Shown here: positions 1 to 12,010 of the stretch, in pieces
How positions within the stretch are numbered: position 1 is the stretch's first letter
How the letters are laid out: each line of letters starts with the position of its first letter
Assembly: GCA_039704465.1 (NCBI GenBank)
Contig: JASFAU010000002.1
Span: forward strand, 372,001-436,000
Origin: Plasmodiophora brassicae
Taxonomy: Eukaryota; Endomyxa; Phytomyxea; Plasmodiophorida; Plasmodiophoridae
Reading direction: 5' to 3'
Length of the DNA stretch: 64,000 nucleotides
The notes under the pieces: generated by a model
Told to the model about the DNA's origin: nothing
The model's database searches: none
What the model saw: only the letters and a program-made list of their open reading frames with translations
Made by a program: the position numbers and the translations under genes

Positions 1-4
1 GCCG

Positions 5-3000
5 ATGCCTTCCGCTGATGACAAGGACGACCAGCACGGTCCGTCCCTGCAGCACGACCATCATCGTCAACAGCAACCATCGCCCCAGGCAGCGGCCGGC
101 GATGGCGCCGAATCCGTGTACGACGACATCTCCAGCGCGTTCGTCGACGAGATCTTCCGGGCGCGATGCGATGACCTGGGCATCGCACCGTCCCCCGAGG
201 CGTTCCGCCGCTTCGAGACCGTCCTGAAGCGGAAAGTCGTCGACACGACGTTCGACATGGCGCAGAACGGGATGGGCCCGGCGTCGGCCGCGTGCATATC
301 GAAGTGGCTGGCCGGCGACGACCTGTTCGACCGGGTCGACCTGTCGCGGAACGCCATCGGCAACGCGGGTGCCGCCCATGTCGCCGACCTGGTCCGTGCC
401 AACCCGAACCTGACGTCGCTGACGCTTCGGTCGAACGACATCACGGCCAGCGGTGTCGTCGACCTGGCCGGCGCCCTTTCGACGTCCACGACCATGACGT
501 CGCTGGATCTGTCATCGGACACGGGCTTCCAGAAGAACACGTTGGGCGATCGAGGCGCGCAGGCCTTGTCGCAGGCCATCGCCGCCTGCCCGACGTTAAC
601 GTCGGTCTCTCTCGGCAACGTCGGGTCGGCCGGCCTGGCCCACGTCTCGCAAGCCTGCATGGCACGAGTCCAGCACCTGGACCTTCGCGCCAACAACATC
701 GGGGACGACGCGTGTGCGGCCGTGCTCGCACCGCTGGCATCGTCCGCCGCTCTCACGCACCTGAACCTGTCCAGGAACGCGCTGACCGACGTCGTCACGC
801 CGGCGATCGTGTCCCTGCTGTCGACATCGTCGTCGTCGCTTCGCCACCTGGATCTATCGCATAACGGGTTGTCGCGCGCGTTCGCCCTCGGCGTGCGTTC
901 CGTGCTCGAGACGCCCGACACGGCCCGCCTGCAGACGCTGATTCTGGATGGGAACGCGCGGCTCGGGCAAGGCAAGGGCCACACGCCCCTGATCCAGGGG
1001 TGCATGCGCCACCCCTGGCTGACGACGTTGTCGCTGGTGCGCTGTGCGGTCAAGGACTGCTCGACGATCGCCCAGATGCTGAAGGAGAACACGGTCCTGC
1101 AACGCCTGTACCTGGCGCAGAACGCCATCGACGACGACGACGCCGTCGGGATCGGCAAGGCGCTGGCTGGCAATGCGGCGCTCGTCGTCCTGGACCTCAG
1201 CGAGAATTCCGTTGGGGACGCGGCCGGGGTCGCCATTGCGGACGGCCTGTCGACGAACACGACGCTGCAGGAGCTCGTCCTGAAAGACAACTCGCTGACG
1301 GACGTGACGGCGACGGCCATCCTGGCAGCGATCCGGTCGCCATCGGCGGCGTCGTCCCTGAACAGGCTGTCGCTGCGGTTGAACAGCGTGTCGCTGAAGG
1401 TGTGGGTGGACCTGGAGGCGGCGCTTCGCGCCAACCGGAACAACCTTCGCCAGCACATGATTGTCGAGTACCACGGGCAGCTGGCCGACCTGCAGCATCG
1501 GGAACGCCAGGCCCGGGAGCGCGTCGAGGCGCTCAGGGCGGAGCTGTCGGCGCGATCGGCCGCCGACGTCCGCGCCGAGGTCGACGAGGCGCGCGACACG
1601 CTGCCGGCGTTCAAGGACGACGAGGAGCGCCAGACGAGGGAGATGCGCGAGCACGTCCTGCAGGGCAGCAACCGGTGCCGGGCGGCGATCAAGGATGCGA
1701 CGGCGGCGAAGGACGCGCTGGAGAGCGAGTATCGCCGGGCGTACCGCGCGTTCGTGTCGCAGTCGCACAAGCTGGACCTGAAGGTCGGCAGCGAGCAGCG
1801 CAAGAAGGGCAACGCGTTCCGGGCGCTGCGCAAGCTCCAGAAGGCGGTGGCGGAGCAGAGCGCGGTCGTTCGGGAGCGGACGCTCCTGCAGCGCGCCCTG
1901 GAGCAGCAGTTGCAGGACGAGAGGGACGCGTCGCGGTGGCTGCAGGACGCCGTCCAGAAGTGGACGGCGAAGATCGAGAAGCTGACGGGGCAGATCACGC
2001 TGGAGTACTCGCAGGGCATCCAGACGTACCTGGAGATGCTGGTGCCGGCGCCGGCCAAGACGACCCGGGTCAAGGCGCGGTGGCAGCGCGTCCGGGAGAA
2101 GCGCATGCAGCTGCTGGTCGAGTTCAACGCCGCCGCCTTCATGGCCTGGTTCCTGGACCCGACCCGGCCCGCGCCGAACCGCCGGACCGCCTGGCGCGCC
2201 GTCGCCGACGCCAACGACCCGAACGCCGGCTACGTCCTGCACGTCAAGGTGGTGACGAGCGCGGCGGCGCTGGACGCGGGCCGGGCCAAGACGATCCACG
2301 CGTCCCACTCGGTCTACTCGATGGCCCTGCACGGCATGGGCCAGCTGAGCACGATCCTGGTCGCCCTGCACGACCCGGCGCTGGCCACCGAGTTCCGCAC
2401 CGTCCGCACCGACGTGTCGCACGTCGTCCTGCGCGCCGCCGGCCACGTCAAGATCGACGACCTGCGCGGCATGATCGCCGGCAAGATCGGCGTCGACGAG
2501 GCCGACATCAGCGGCCTGTACCACACGGTCAACCATGCGGGCGGGTGGCGCGCCGGTGCACGCCGCCTGTCGCGCCGGCGCGCCTCCCTCCACGCCGACG
2601 ACGACGACGACACCGGCACGGATTCGTCCGACCTCACCGGCGACGACGATGAGGACGGCGAGGCGGGTGCTCAGCAGGCGCCCGTTGCGTCGGGCGCGCC
2701 GGCGAGCAAGAAGGCGCGCAGGAAGCGGGGCAAGGTCGTGACCGAGGTGCGGGTGCCCAGTGCGGCGCCGGCGCGGCACGGGACGGCGCTCGAGGAGGTG
2801 CAGAGCATGTTCCCCGATCCCGAGTCCGATGACGACGACGACGACTCCGACGACGATGACGACGGCGACGGCAACGACGACGACGACGGCGGTAGTGGGC
2901 CGCCCGCGCATCGGCGTCAACGTCGCGCCCGATCGGGACGCGCTGCGACCCCGGCCCTGCAACGACCGACGCTGGCGTCGCAACGTCGCGGGTCGGATCC

Positions 3001-4294
3001 GGCGACGGCGCCGACGCCGACGTCGGCGCCGCCCGCCGCCCGAAGGCATTCGCTGCCGCCCGAGACGGACAAGGCGACGCGGCGGCGGTACGCCGACCTG
3101 ATGACGTGGTCGTACCATCACTCGCCGATGATCATGATCGAGCGGCGGCCGCTGGCGCCCGTGGAGACGGGCGGCGGCGCTCGGCCGGACGCGTCGGGCG
3201 GTGTTGCTGCTGCTGCTGCGGCTGCTGCTGACGGCGGCGGCGGGACGGGCGACGTCGAGACGCGTCTGCGCTCGGAGCTGGTCACGGCCGAATCGACGCT
3301 GGGCCCGATGCACCCGGCCGTGTCGACGACGCTGACGTTCATGGGCGCGTACTACTCGCAGATGCATCTGTGGGCGGAGGCGGAGGCGGCGTACCTGCGG
3401 GCGTTGCACATCCGGGAGAAGGCGTTCGGCAGGCGGCACCCGCACGTGGCCACCGTCCTGCACAGCCTGGCGCAGGTCTACGCCGAGCAGCCCGAGCGCC
3501 TCGAGATGGCCGAGCCGTTCCTCGTTCGGGCGATCGCCGTGCGGGAGAAGACGCTGGGCCGGCAGAACCCGATCGTGGCGGACAGCCTGACGAGCCTCGG
3601 GCGCCTGTACGAGCGCATCGTCCGGTGGCAGGATCGGGCCGAGCCGCTGTTCGTCCGGTCGTTGACGATCCGGGAGCGGATCTATGGCAAGCGGCACGCG
3701 CTCGTGCTCGAATCCCTGCAGGACCTCGCCCGCGTCTACGAGCGCAAGCAGCGGCAGTTGAGGAGGCAGCATGAGCGTTCCGGTGATGATGACGACGGGG
3801 AAGCGCACGACGGCAACGACCATGGCAACAACGACGACGGCGACGACGACCACCTGCTGCCGATCCAGCAGAGGGCAATGGGCGCGCGCCCCCGCGTCCA
3901 AGTGTCCAAGCCGGCGCCGTTGGTGTCGGCCACGATGGGCGACCTGAACCCGGCGTACAAGCTGGACTCGGAGGAAGGGTCGCCGACGATCTACAGGAAC
4001 ACGCTGCGGCCCGCGTTCAGGCCTGTGTCGTTGCGGGTGCACGGCACCACGTCGCAGCAGGACCGGGCGTCGGCGTACCCGGACGGCGTCCACAGCCACA
4101 GCACGCTGGACTTCTCGGATGCGGGCGCCGGTGCCGATGCCACGCCCTGGATCACGAAGCGGCGCCTGCTGAACGTCAAACCCTGGAACAAGCTGGTCCA
4201 CACGCAGACGCCGCCCTCGTACACGCTGCCGCGCGTCCAGTTCCAGGGCGGCGGCCCGCTGTCCTTGCTGAAATCGAACGCATCACAACCATAA
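5..4294 (+). CDS. LRR / coiled-coil / TPR multidomain protein
   Basis: A single exon of 1429 codons. Residues ~99-480 carry ribonuclease-inhibitor-type leucine-rich repeats (LxxLxLxxNxI...GAxxLAxxL). Residues ~482-670 are charged and helical, probably coiled coil. A basic and acidic low-complexity stretch follows, with Asp runs near residues 865-890 and 940-965 and an Ala run encoded by GCT/GCG triplets near 3200-3240. Residues ~1085-1250 are kinesin-light-chain-like TPRs (AEAxYxRALxIREKxFGxxHPxVAxxLxxLAxxY). LRRs and TPRs bind proteins, so a scaffold or regulatory role is inferred; there is no catalytic motif. It is intronless, although nearly every neighbour is spliced. The first ATG lies 5 bases from the window edge, so an upstream exon cannot be excluded. 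The 3' end converges on the golgin gene about 100 bp away. Confidence 0.85.
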   Translation: MPSADDKDDQHGPSLQHDHHRQQQPSPQAAAGDGAESVYDDISSAFVDEIFRARCDDLGIAPSPEAFRRFETVLKRKVVDTTFDMAQNGMGPASAACISKWLAGDDLFDRVDLSRNAIGNAGAAHVADLVRANPNLTSLTLRSNDITASGVVDLAGALSTSTTMTSLDLSSDTGFQKNTLGDRGAQALSQAIAACPTLTSVSLGNVGSAGLAHVSQACMARVQHLDLRANNIGDDACAAVLAPLASSAALTHLNLSRNALTDVVTPAIVSLLSTSSSSLRHLDLSHNGLSRAFALGVRSVLETPDTARLQTLILDGNARLGQGKGHTPLIQGCMRHPWLTTLSLVRCAVKDCSTIAQMLKENTVLQRLYLAQNAIDDDDAVGIGKALAGNAALVVLDLSENSVGDAAGVAIADGLSTNTTLQELVLKDNSLTDVTATAILAAIRSPSAASSLNRLSLRLNSVSLKVWVDLEAALRANRNNLRQHMIVEYHGQLADLQHRERQARERVEALRAELSARSAADVRAEVDEARDTLPAFKDDEERQTREMREHVLQGSNRCRAAIKDATAAKDALESEYRRAYRAFVSQSHKLDLKVGSEQRKKGNAFRALRKLQKAVAEQSAVVRERTLLQRALEQQLQDERDASRWLQDAVQKWTAKIEKLTGQITLEYSQGIQTYLEMLVPAPAKTTRVKARWQRVREKRMQLLVEFNAAAFMAWFLDPTRPAPNRRTAWRAVADANDPNAGYVLHVKVVTSAAALDAGRAKTIHASHSVYSMALHGMGQLSTILVALHDPALATEFRTVRTDVSHVVLRAAGHVKIDDLRGMIAGKIGVDEADISGLYHTVNHAGGWRAGARRLSRRRASLHADDDDDTGTDSSDLTGDDDEDGEAGAQQAPVASGAPASKKARRKRGKVVTEVRVPSAAPARHGTALEEVQSMFPDPESDDDDDDSDDDDDGDGNDDDDGGSGPPAHRRQRRARSGRAATPALQRPTLASQRRGSDPATAPTPTSAPPAARRHSLPPETDKATRRRYADLMTWSYHHSPMIMIERRPLAPVETGGGARPDASGGVAAAAAAAADGGGGTGDVETRLRSELVTAESTLGPMHPAVSTTLTFMGAYYSQMHLWAEAEAAYLRALHIREKAFGRRHPHVATVLHSLAQVYAEQPERLEMAEPFLVRAIAVREKTLGRQNPIVADSLTSLGRLYERIVRWQDRAEPLFVRSLTIRERIYGKRHALVLESLQDLARVYERKQRQLRRQHERSGDDDDGEAHDGNDHGNNDDGDDDHLLPIQQRAMGARPRVQVSKPAPLVSATMGDLNPAYKLDSEEGSPTIYRNTLRPAFRPVSLRVHGTTSQQDRASAYPDGVHSHSTLDFSDAGAGADATPWITKRRLLNVKPWNKLVHTQTPPSYTLPRVQFQGGGPLSLLKSNASQP

Positions 4295-4390
4295 TGCAGT
4301 TATTATTACTGGGTCGTCGTCGTCGTTCCCCACACATAGGTATACACACACACACGTTCTAGATAGGTGTCGGGTCGCAGGTCCCATGTG

Positions 4391-7346
4391 TCAGGCGGGG
4401 GACAGGTCAGCGGCCTTGGCGTCGTCCTCGGCGGCGTCTGCGTCGACGACCCCGCTGGCCGCCGCCTGATCGGAGACGATGCTGCCCGCCCGGGACGCTC
4501 TGCGACTGCCCGTCTCCTTGAGCAGGAAGTTCACCCAGAGGTCGGCCAGGTTCTGCGTCTCGGCCGGGTTCCGGGGCGGGGACGCGTCGTACTCGTCCGC
4601 GTCGTACGGTTTCGGTATGAGCGACGAGAACGAGCCGAGCAGGGACCGCGGGCGCTGCGACTGCAGGATCAGCCTCTTCTGGTCGTCGGTGAACCCCAGC
4701 ATGCGGATCATGAGGTTGAGGACCTCGTCGGACGCCTTCTTCTCCAGGAACGTGACCAGCAGCTTGTTCACGAGGCGCCGATCGACCAGGTTCTCGTCCG
4801 ACGAGAAATTCCTGATCCGGTCGATCGTCTGCTGCATGGCGTGACGGAGCGTGGCGTTGTCGTTCTCGACCTGCAGCGCGTACTTCCTGGACGACCGCAG
4901 GCGCTCCTCGAGCTGGCCAATGTTGTCCTCGGCCTCGCGCAGCGACGACGTCACGGCCGACAGGTCGTCGAGCGCCCGTCGCCCCTCCTCGGCGACCGCC
5001 TTCTGCTCCCGAAGCTCGACCCGCAACTGGTCGACCTCGTCGCGCGACTGCGACTGGAACTGGTCCAGCACCATCTGCAGGTTGTCCATCGCCTGCGCCT
5101 GGGCATCGCATTCGCCGGTCTTCGCATCCAGCGCCTTCTGCAGCGCCGCGTAGTCGGCTGCCAGCGCCTCAGCCGCGTCCAGGTCCAGCTGGGCCTGCCG
5201 CAGGTCATCCCGTTGCGCCCGCATCTTCTCCTGCATGTCGTTCACGCGCGTATCGCGTTCGGCGACGGCCAGCTGGAGTTCGCGTCGCAGCCGGGCCACC
5301 TGCTCGGTCAGCTGTGCCGTGTCCCGCTGCGCCTGGCCGACCCAGACCTCCTGGCGCGATTCCAGTTCGAGTTGCGCCTTGGTGCGTGCCTCGATTTGCG
5401 CGTTCAGCTCCTTGATGATGGCCGCCTTGTCCTGGAGTTCGTCCTGGAGGTCGGCGACGTCGCGCTCGAGATCACGCACACGAGACGTGGACGACGAGTC
5501 CCGCTTGCCGACGGAGCTCAACCTCGACTGCAACTCCTCGACTTGCTGGCGAAGCGTCGTCACCTGCTGGGCCGATTTCTCCTCGTTGGCGAACGCCGCA
5601 CGACAATCGCTCTGCAGCGTGGCAATCTGGTCGACGACCGATTTGTACTGCGCCTTCAGCGCCGCGTGCACCTGCGATAGCTCTCCCAGCTCCTCCTGGG
5701 ATTGCTCGTAGGCGGCGGCGATCGACGCGCCCTGCTTCTGGGCAGAATGGCAGTCCTCGATCAGCCGGGCGACGCATGCGACAACGTCTCCATCTTCGGA
5801 AACGTCCAGAAGCTCGCGCATCGACGCAAGAACAGAGGAGCGGTCGTCATGCGACACGGCGGGCCTTGCCTCCAACTCGAGCAGCAGTCGGTCGCGTTCA
5901 GCAGTTATTTGCGGTAGGTCGCTATCGTCATCTCGTCGGGCATCCAGGTCGGCGCTCAGGCGCGCGCACTCATCGCGAAGGTCATTGTTCTCCTCGGTCA
6001 GCGCATCGAGTTCCCGGCGGAGGCCTTCTGTTTCCGCGGCGACATCGCCGGCGTGCTCGTCCCGGTCCAAGGACGCGGCCTGAAGCTGACGTCGAAGGCG
6101 GTCGCATTCGGCGGACAGGTCGCGATGCTGGGCCTCGGTCGACCTCGTTAGAGACTCGAGCTCGGAACGTAGGCGATCGCGTTCAGCCACGGCTGCTTGC
6201 AGTACTGTTGCATCGGCGACGGATCCATCTACGTCGTCGTCCGCTGTAGGTCGACGGTTCTCACGTTCGCGCGTCCGCTCGGCATCCAGCTCCCTCTGCA
6301 ATTCGTCGGCGCGATCGTTCGCCGCCGTTAGGCGTTTCGACAGGTCGTCGTTGCGACTCAACAGGTTACTGGTGTCCTGGTCCAGAAGCTCGACGTTGGA
6401 CTGCAACTCCTGGACCGCCCGTTCCCTTTCAGCGAGGTCGGCCCGCAACCGTTGGATTTCGTCCGCTTCGCCCTCGGCGTCTTCCTGCTGCTTGGCTCTC
6501 AACCGGCCAATGACCTGCTGGCCGGCGACGACGCGTTCCTCGCTGTGAGCAAGGTCCTGGGTCAACTTGGCAATCGACTCCTCCTTCGTCGACAGCGTCG
6601 ATTCGAGCTTCCGCAACTGGTCCTGCAACTGGCCGTTGAGCGTCTGGACGAGTAACGCGCCCGCTTTAGATACCGCCAACTGGGGCCCACTGCGGTATCC
6701 CCTACCTTGAGATGGTCGACGTCGGCAATGTGTTTGCGCTTCTCGACATGGAACTTCCTCGTCAGCGCCGACATCTGCTCCGACGATTTGATCTTCTGCC
6801 GAATGATGGGTTCGGCCACGTGCTCATGGTCGCTGCCGGCGCCGTTCGACACGGGCGACAAGGATCGCGGGGACGCGTCCGCGATCGACGACGCGACAAT
6901 GGACCGCGCCTCGGCCAGCATCGCCTGAAGCTCGGCGATCTCCTCCTGCGGGTGTATGGGCGGCCCGTTAGTACATTGCCATCACGCCGGATGACGACAC
7001 GCCGTACGTCCTTATCGGCCATCTGCTTGACGAGCGACTCGGCGCGCTGCCGATCCCGATCGTTGAGGCGGTCCAGTTCGTCACGAGCACGAGACAGCTG
7101 CGCATCAAACGGATCGTGAGCAAGGACGCGCGACCATTCGACACTGGCGAACGCCACCTTATCCTGGAGGCGCATGACGCGCTCGACCAGCTCGCCCGGG
7201 GCGTCGTCGGGGCCGCACTCGGCCGTATCCCCGTCGCTGAAATCGTCATGGTCGCCCCGGTCGCCGTCGAGCAGGTGCGCGCCCACCTCTTTGGTCAGCT
7301 GCGACACGCTCTGGCTGATCGACGACAGGCGGCCCCACATCGACAT
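4391..7346 (-). CDS. GMAP-210/Rud3-like golgin (ALPS-type N-terminus, GRAB domain)
   Basis: Three exons restore one frame: 7346-7008, 6945-6706 and 6643-4391, with two introns of 62 nt each. The protein has 943 aa. The first residues (MWGRLSSISQSVSQLTKEV) form a Ser/Thr-rich amphipathic stretch like the ALPS lipid-packing sensor of GMAP-210. The body is almost uninterrupted coiled coil. Residues ~787-855 (ENDNATLRHAMQQTI, then SSDENLVDRRLVNKLLVTFL, ending RMLGF) resemble the GRAB (GRIP-related Arf-binding) domain. By family knowledge such golgins tether vesicles at the cis-Golgi and bind Arf-GTP through GRAB. The start is chosen at the ATG preceding the amphipathic stretch; the open frame upstream begins at a non-ATG codon. 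Confidence 0.8.
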
Positions 7347-7641
7347 GGCGCGGCGCGCACCACCGACGGCCACCAACGCGCGCGCGCCACCCACGGCCCG
7401 TCCGCCGGCGTCGTGCAACGCTGCGGTCGGCACCAGAATAGGTAACTGACGGGCACCGCCGCGCGCCTCAGTCCCCGTCACACGGCGCGCCGCTGCTCCT
7501 CGTGAGGTACGTTCGGGAACGGGCGACCTAAACAGTGTTCGGGACACGTTCGACCGCGTCTGGCACCCGGTGCAGATTCACCGTGCGCCCCTGGCGACGT
7601 CATGATGCAACGGTGTGTATTCGCACGAGCAGACAGACACG

Positions 7642-10600
7642 TCATTGCCGTTCGTTGACGTTCTCATCGGCGTTCCTGGCCCTGGCCGCCTCGTAGAGGT
7701 CGGGGGTCGTGATCCAGTTGGCGCCCTCCGGGTTCATGCGCTGGTGCACGTCGGGCCAGTCGGCGGCGAGCGCGTCCTGGCACCGCACGCAGACGGGCAT
7801 GGCGCGCTCCGGCTCGACCGTGTACTTCCAGCAACGCTGGCATTGCATCGCGGGCGCCACCGTGATCACAATGTGCACCGGGAGCTCCCGGTCCACGTCG
7901 ACGTCGCGAAGCAGGTGCGTCTCCTCCATGACCGTGTCCGGCGACTTGACGACGTTGATGCCCCCGATCTCGGCTTGCGACACGCCAAACGCGTCGGCAA
8001 GGCGCTCGGCACCGCCCAGGGGCCCTTCCAGGAACTTCCGCAGCAGGGATCGTTGGCCGCACCCGATGGCCACTTTGCAATTCAGCGCGTTCGTCACGAC
8101 GCGTCGATCGCGTAACGATTCCATCATCTTGTTGAACGCGGCGCGGACACGCAGCAGGCACGCCCATTCGCGTTCGAGTTCGGCGTCGATCCAGATGCGA
8201 TCCGGTTTGACCCAGCCCATCGCCAGCATGGACGGTGGCTTGTCGCCCTCGATGCCGCTCCTGTCGATCAGCGCGCGAACGCGTTCCGTCATCTGGGCGT
8301 ACAGGGCATCGGCGACGCCAGGAGCGAGCGGGGCCAGCACCTTGGAGACGGCGTCCAGCGTGTGCAGCAGGACGGTCTGGGTGGCGCGCCTCGAGCTGGA
8401 ATCACGAGCATCACAGTACAGGCGGTCCCGGACCGTGTGGATGTACACAGACGACATGAACGACCCGAGGAACTTGTTCAGGCCCGCGATGACGTTGGCG
8501 TAATCCATGGTCGCGTACCCGGCCGTGGCCTCTTCGATGAACTTCTGCAGGTTGTGCATGGCGTACAGGTCGATGCAATGCATCTCGTTGTGCATGACCA
8601 GACGCAGGTCGTTGTCCTTCAGGGACCCGATCATGAACCGGAGCGTGTTGGCCGCGCGACGCAACGTCTCTTGCGCCTTGTCGAGGTTGCGCTCGCTGAA
8701 GATCACGTCGCTGGTGACGTCCGCCGAGCAGACCCACATTCGGGACGAATTCAAACCCCACTTGCCGATCACATCATGTGGGGCGACAACGTTGCCCAGC
8801 GATTTCGACATCTTCCTCGACTGTTCGTCCAGAACGAACCCGTGCGTCATGATGGCACGGTACGGGGCCTTGGGACGCCCGCACGCAGCCGATGTTAACG
8901 CAGACGATTGGAACCAACCACGATGCTGATCGGACCCTTCGACGACGAGATCGGACTGCCCAGACATGCCGAGGACAGCCGCCCAGGACGACCCACTGTC
9001 GAACCAGACGTCCATGGTCTCATCCCCGCGAACGTACGTGTCGGCGTCGTATTCGGGCGGGAGAAGGTCACGAGCCGGCAGCGTCCACCAACAGTCACTG
9101 CCATGCCTGGCGAACAGGTTGCGAACATGGTCGATCACGTGAGGAGACAGCAGTGGTTCACCAGAGCCGCGGTCGTAGAAGACGGGGATGGGAAGGCCCC
9201 AGAACCGCTGCCGCGATATGCACCAGTCCTTCCGGGCGTTGATCATACCACGAAGTCGTTCGGCGCCATGGACCTTCTTCAGGCTCGCCAGAGCCGTATC
9301 GCGAACGACCCCGTCGATGTTGCAGAACCACTGGGGCGTGGCCCGGATGATGACAGGCTTGCCAGAGCGCCAGTCGTACGGGTACGAATGCACGTAGTCG
9401 TGCGTGTGCACCAAATGACCAGATGAGGACAGGATGTCGAGGACAGCGTCCAACCCGTCATCGAAGACGGACTTACCGACGAGACGCGGGTCCGCGTTCT
9501 GATCGAAACAGCCATTGCCATCGACGTGGCAGACAATGGGGAGGTTGTGGTTCAGCGTTGCGTTGGCGTAATCGTCGAAACCATGGCCGGGCGCGGTGTG
9601 GACCAGCCCAGTGCCTGCCTTCTCCGTTACGCCAGAGCTCTCGATCAAAGGGACGATCCGCGAATCCATCGGATGCACAGCCTGGAGTTTCGAGACGTCG
9701 ATCGGACCACCGATTATCGTCAGAGGCCGCCCGATCGTTTGCGAGACGGTGTCCAGCAGAGCTGCCGCCACAATATACCGTCTGCGTTCGTCGTCCTCGA
9801 CCTGGAAGTACATAATGTCGGGACTGTACGCGATGGCGACATTCGCGGGAATCGTCCAGGGCGTCGTTCTGCAACACGGGACACACGTCACAATCGGAAA
9901 CAGCGTCGCGTAGGCGACATACGTCCAAATCATGATGGAGGTATCCGGATAGTCGGACCCGGCAACGGGGAAGGCGATGTACGCTGATTTGCTGACGTGG
10001 CTGTCCTGGTACACGAGCTCGGCGTCGGCGAGTGCGGTGCGAGACGACTAAGAGACGCGCACGTCGGATTCCTGGACAGAGAGCGCGGTGGTTGTCGGCG
10101 ACGCTTACTGGTGACCAGTAGACGGGGCGGAAGTGCCGCGTTATCAATCCACGTTCGACCAGTCGGGAGAACACCTCGAGCTGTGACGCTTCGAACGACG
10201 GCGACATGGTCGTGTAGAACTTCTTGTAGTCGGCTATAAGGCCCCATGCCTCCATCGATATACGATGCCAGCCGACCACTTTCGACGCCAGATTCTGGCA
10301 CGCATCCCGGATCGCTGGAGCGTCGGTGGAATCGATCGTGGATTTAACCTTCGCCTCGATAGGGAGGCCATGGCAGTCTGCGGAGAGGCGATCGTTAACG
10401 CAGTGTGCACGTGGCCTATCGAGCGCGATTACCCCATCCCGGGCGGTAATCGACGCGATAACCCGACATGATCTTGTGTCGGACAATGACATCCTTCAGC
10501 GTCTTATTCAGAAAGTGCCCCATGTGCAGGTCGCCATTCTATCATCCAGGGTGCACGTCAACTTGCATTGCCCGGTAAGGCGCCCCAATAACCCGCTCGA

Positions 10601-10794
10601 AACCATACAGCGAACGGCGGCCCATCGTGCAACGTAAACAGCGGGCGCTGCGCCTGCCTGAACTGCCAGTCGTATAACGACGACGACGTCTCGGGTTCCC
10701 GCGCATTGATGTCGACAGGGTTGGCTCTCGGCAGGAATATCGTCGCCTTGAACGACTGGTGCGCGAACCGGCGCTGCGTGTGAGCGAGCAGCAT
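7642..10794 (-). CDS. Isoleucyl-tRNA synthetase, mitochondrial (bacterial type)
   Basis: Charges tRNA-Ile with isoleucine, probably in mitochondria. Exons: 10794-10609, 10538-10433, 10377-10109, 10047-9923 and 9868-7642; introns are 70, 55, 61 and 54 nt. Splicing restores family motifs: [10 protein letters not shown] joined to NGDLHMGH (the HIGH signature as HMGH), [30 protein letters not shown] and [20 protein letters not shown] is present, and the C-terminus has the four-Cys zinc site (CQRCW...CVRCQ) typical of bacterial and mitochondrial IleRS. The N-terminus ([16 protein letters not shown]) is basic and non-acidic, as expected for a presequence. An in-frame ATG at 10923 would add 43 residues. 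The 54-nt intron is a multiple of three without a stop, so an unspliced reading stays open. Confidence 0.95.
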
Positions 10795-10932
10795 CACGAG
10801 GCCCGGCCGCCCGCGTGTGACGAGGCCCTTGCGGGGTCCGCAATCGATCCCGCGCTGGCCACGACGCCAGCGCGGGACGCCCGCCCCTGTGCCGCCTTCG
10901 GTGACGATGACCTGACTATGCATCTAGGACGT

Positions 10933-12010
10933 TTATGATGGGTGCTCGTCCGACGCGTCGTGCAATGATGACGGTGGCACGCTGGACGACGGCGTCGTCG
11001 ACCGTATCCTGCGACGACGTCGCCGGTCTTCGAGTTCGATTAGCGAGATGGTGTTGCCGATGGGGGTCGTTGGGGTCGACCGCAGTGACGCGACGCTGAC
11101 GACTGTGTACGTAGAATGCAGGTAGGAGCTCCACGTGCAGTGCATTGGGATCTGCAAGCGAGACAACGGTCGGTTTAGCCACTTACAGGTGGTACCAGTA
11201 CAGAAACGTGGCACTCACCGTTGCGCCGTCTCTTCTTAACACCTCGATTTCGAACGTGGCGTGCTTGGCGTGAAAGAAACTTGCACAGAAATTCAGGAGA
11301 GCGATCACCGAGGCACTCCTGGGCGAGAAGAGCGACATGAAGAATGTCATCTCAGGCGGGTCGTTGCGAGCTCTTGATTGACGCCTGCGAGCGTCAGCTC
11401 TCTGCATGGCATCAAACTCTTCGACCGTGTATCCCCAAAGCCGAAGGCCTGCGTCGTCGAGAACATAGTCCAGACGAGGGGGGTCTGACAACGCGTCGAA
11501 TCCGACCGCGAGCTTCGCCGCCGGAATTTCATCGTTATCGACGTTGGACGGGAAGATGAAGACAGGGTTCCCATACGGGTTATCGAACCGAATAACGTGG
11601 CCGTCACGAACGAACGGGTATCGGTTGGGATCCAGCCCGAACACGTCTCCGGACGCCAGTGCGGCATAGCTGACCAGGTCGTGACGGACGACCTCAATCT
11701 GCTGGTCATTGAGGAACTCCTGGTAGAACTGAAGCATGACCGGTGCGATGCCGTTATCGGCGTGCAGCAGGTTCTGGTGGACGAGCTGGGGGGAGAAATA
11801 CCGATGCCCCTGCATGACAAGCCTGATCGCATCGGCCGGAAGGACCATGTGACTACGTGCTGGGACAGGAATGTCTGCATGTAGATGGTGGTTCGGATCC
11901 GCCATGGAATACAGCCTCCTCAGCATCTGCAACCTGGTCCTTTGCGGCGCCCGTCTGTCGGCATCCGTCTCGGATTCGGACACATCGTCGTCTTTGGGGG
12001 GAGACGACAT
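10933..12010 (-). CDS. PAS-like family protein, paralogue 1
   Basis: Exon 1 is 12010-11219 and exon 2 is 11151-10933 (336 aa). The core reads DVFGLDPNRYP, then VIRFDNPYGNPVFIFPS, PAAKLAV, LDDAGLRLWGYTVEEFDAMQR, FFMSLFSPRSASVI and FEIEVLRRDGAT. The block (L/I)WGYTxxE followed by E(V/I)xRRDG resembles the helix and late strands of PAS domains, as in fungal AcuK/Ert1-type regulators; this is inference by eye. The 67-nt intron begins GTGAGT straight after the RRDGAT codons; exon 2 continues IPMHCTWSSYLHSTYTVVSV. Reading through the donor gives a false C-terminus. No DNA-binding domain is visible; the N-terminus is basic and low-complexity. Its 3' end lies only 10 bp from the alternative IleRS ATG. 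Function unknown. Confidence 0.75.

Noticed and set aside
854..4201. 1115-codon minus-strand open frame opposite the LRR/TPR gene (also 67-2214 minus and 1000-2652 plus)
   Set aside because: Shadow of strong GC bias in the third codon position; composition is Arg/Val/Leu-rich low complexity with no domain, while the plus-strand frame has clear LRR and TPR periodicity.
4367..5680. 437-codon plus-strand frame opposite the golgin
   Set aside because: Antisense of coiled-coil codons; no start context or domain, and it spans exon sequence of a well-supported gene.
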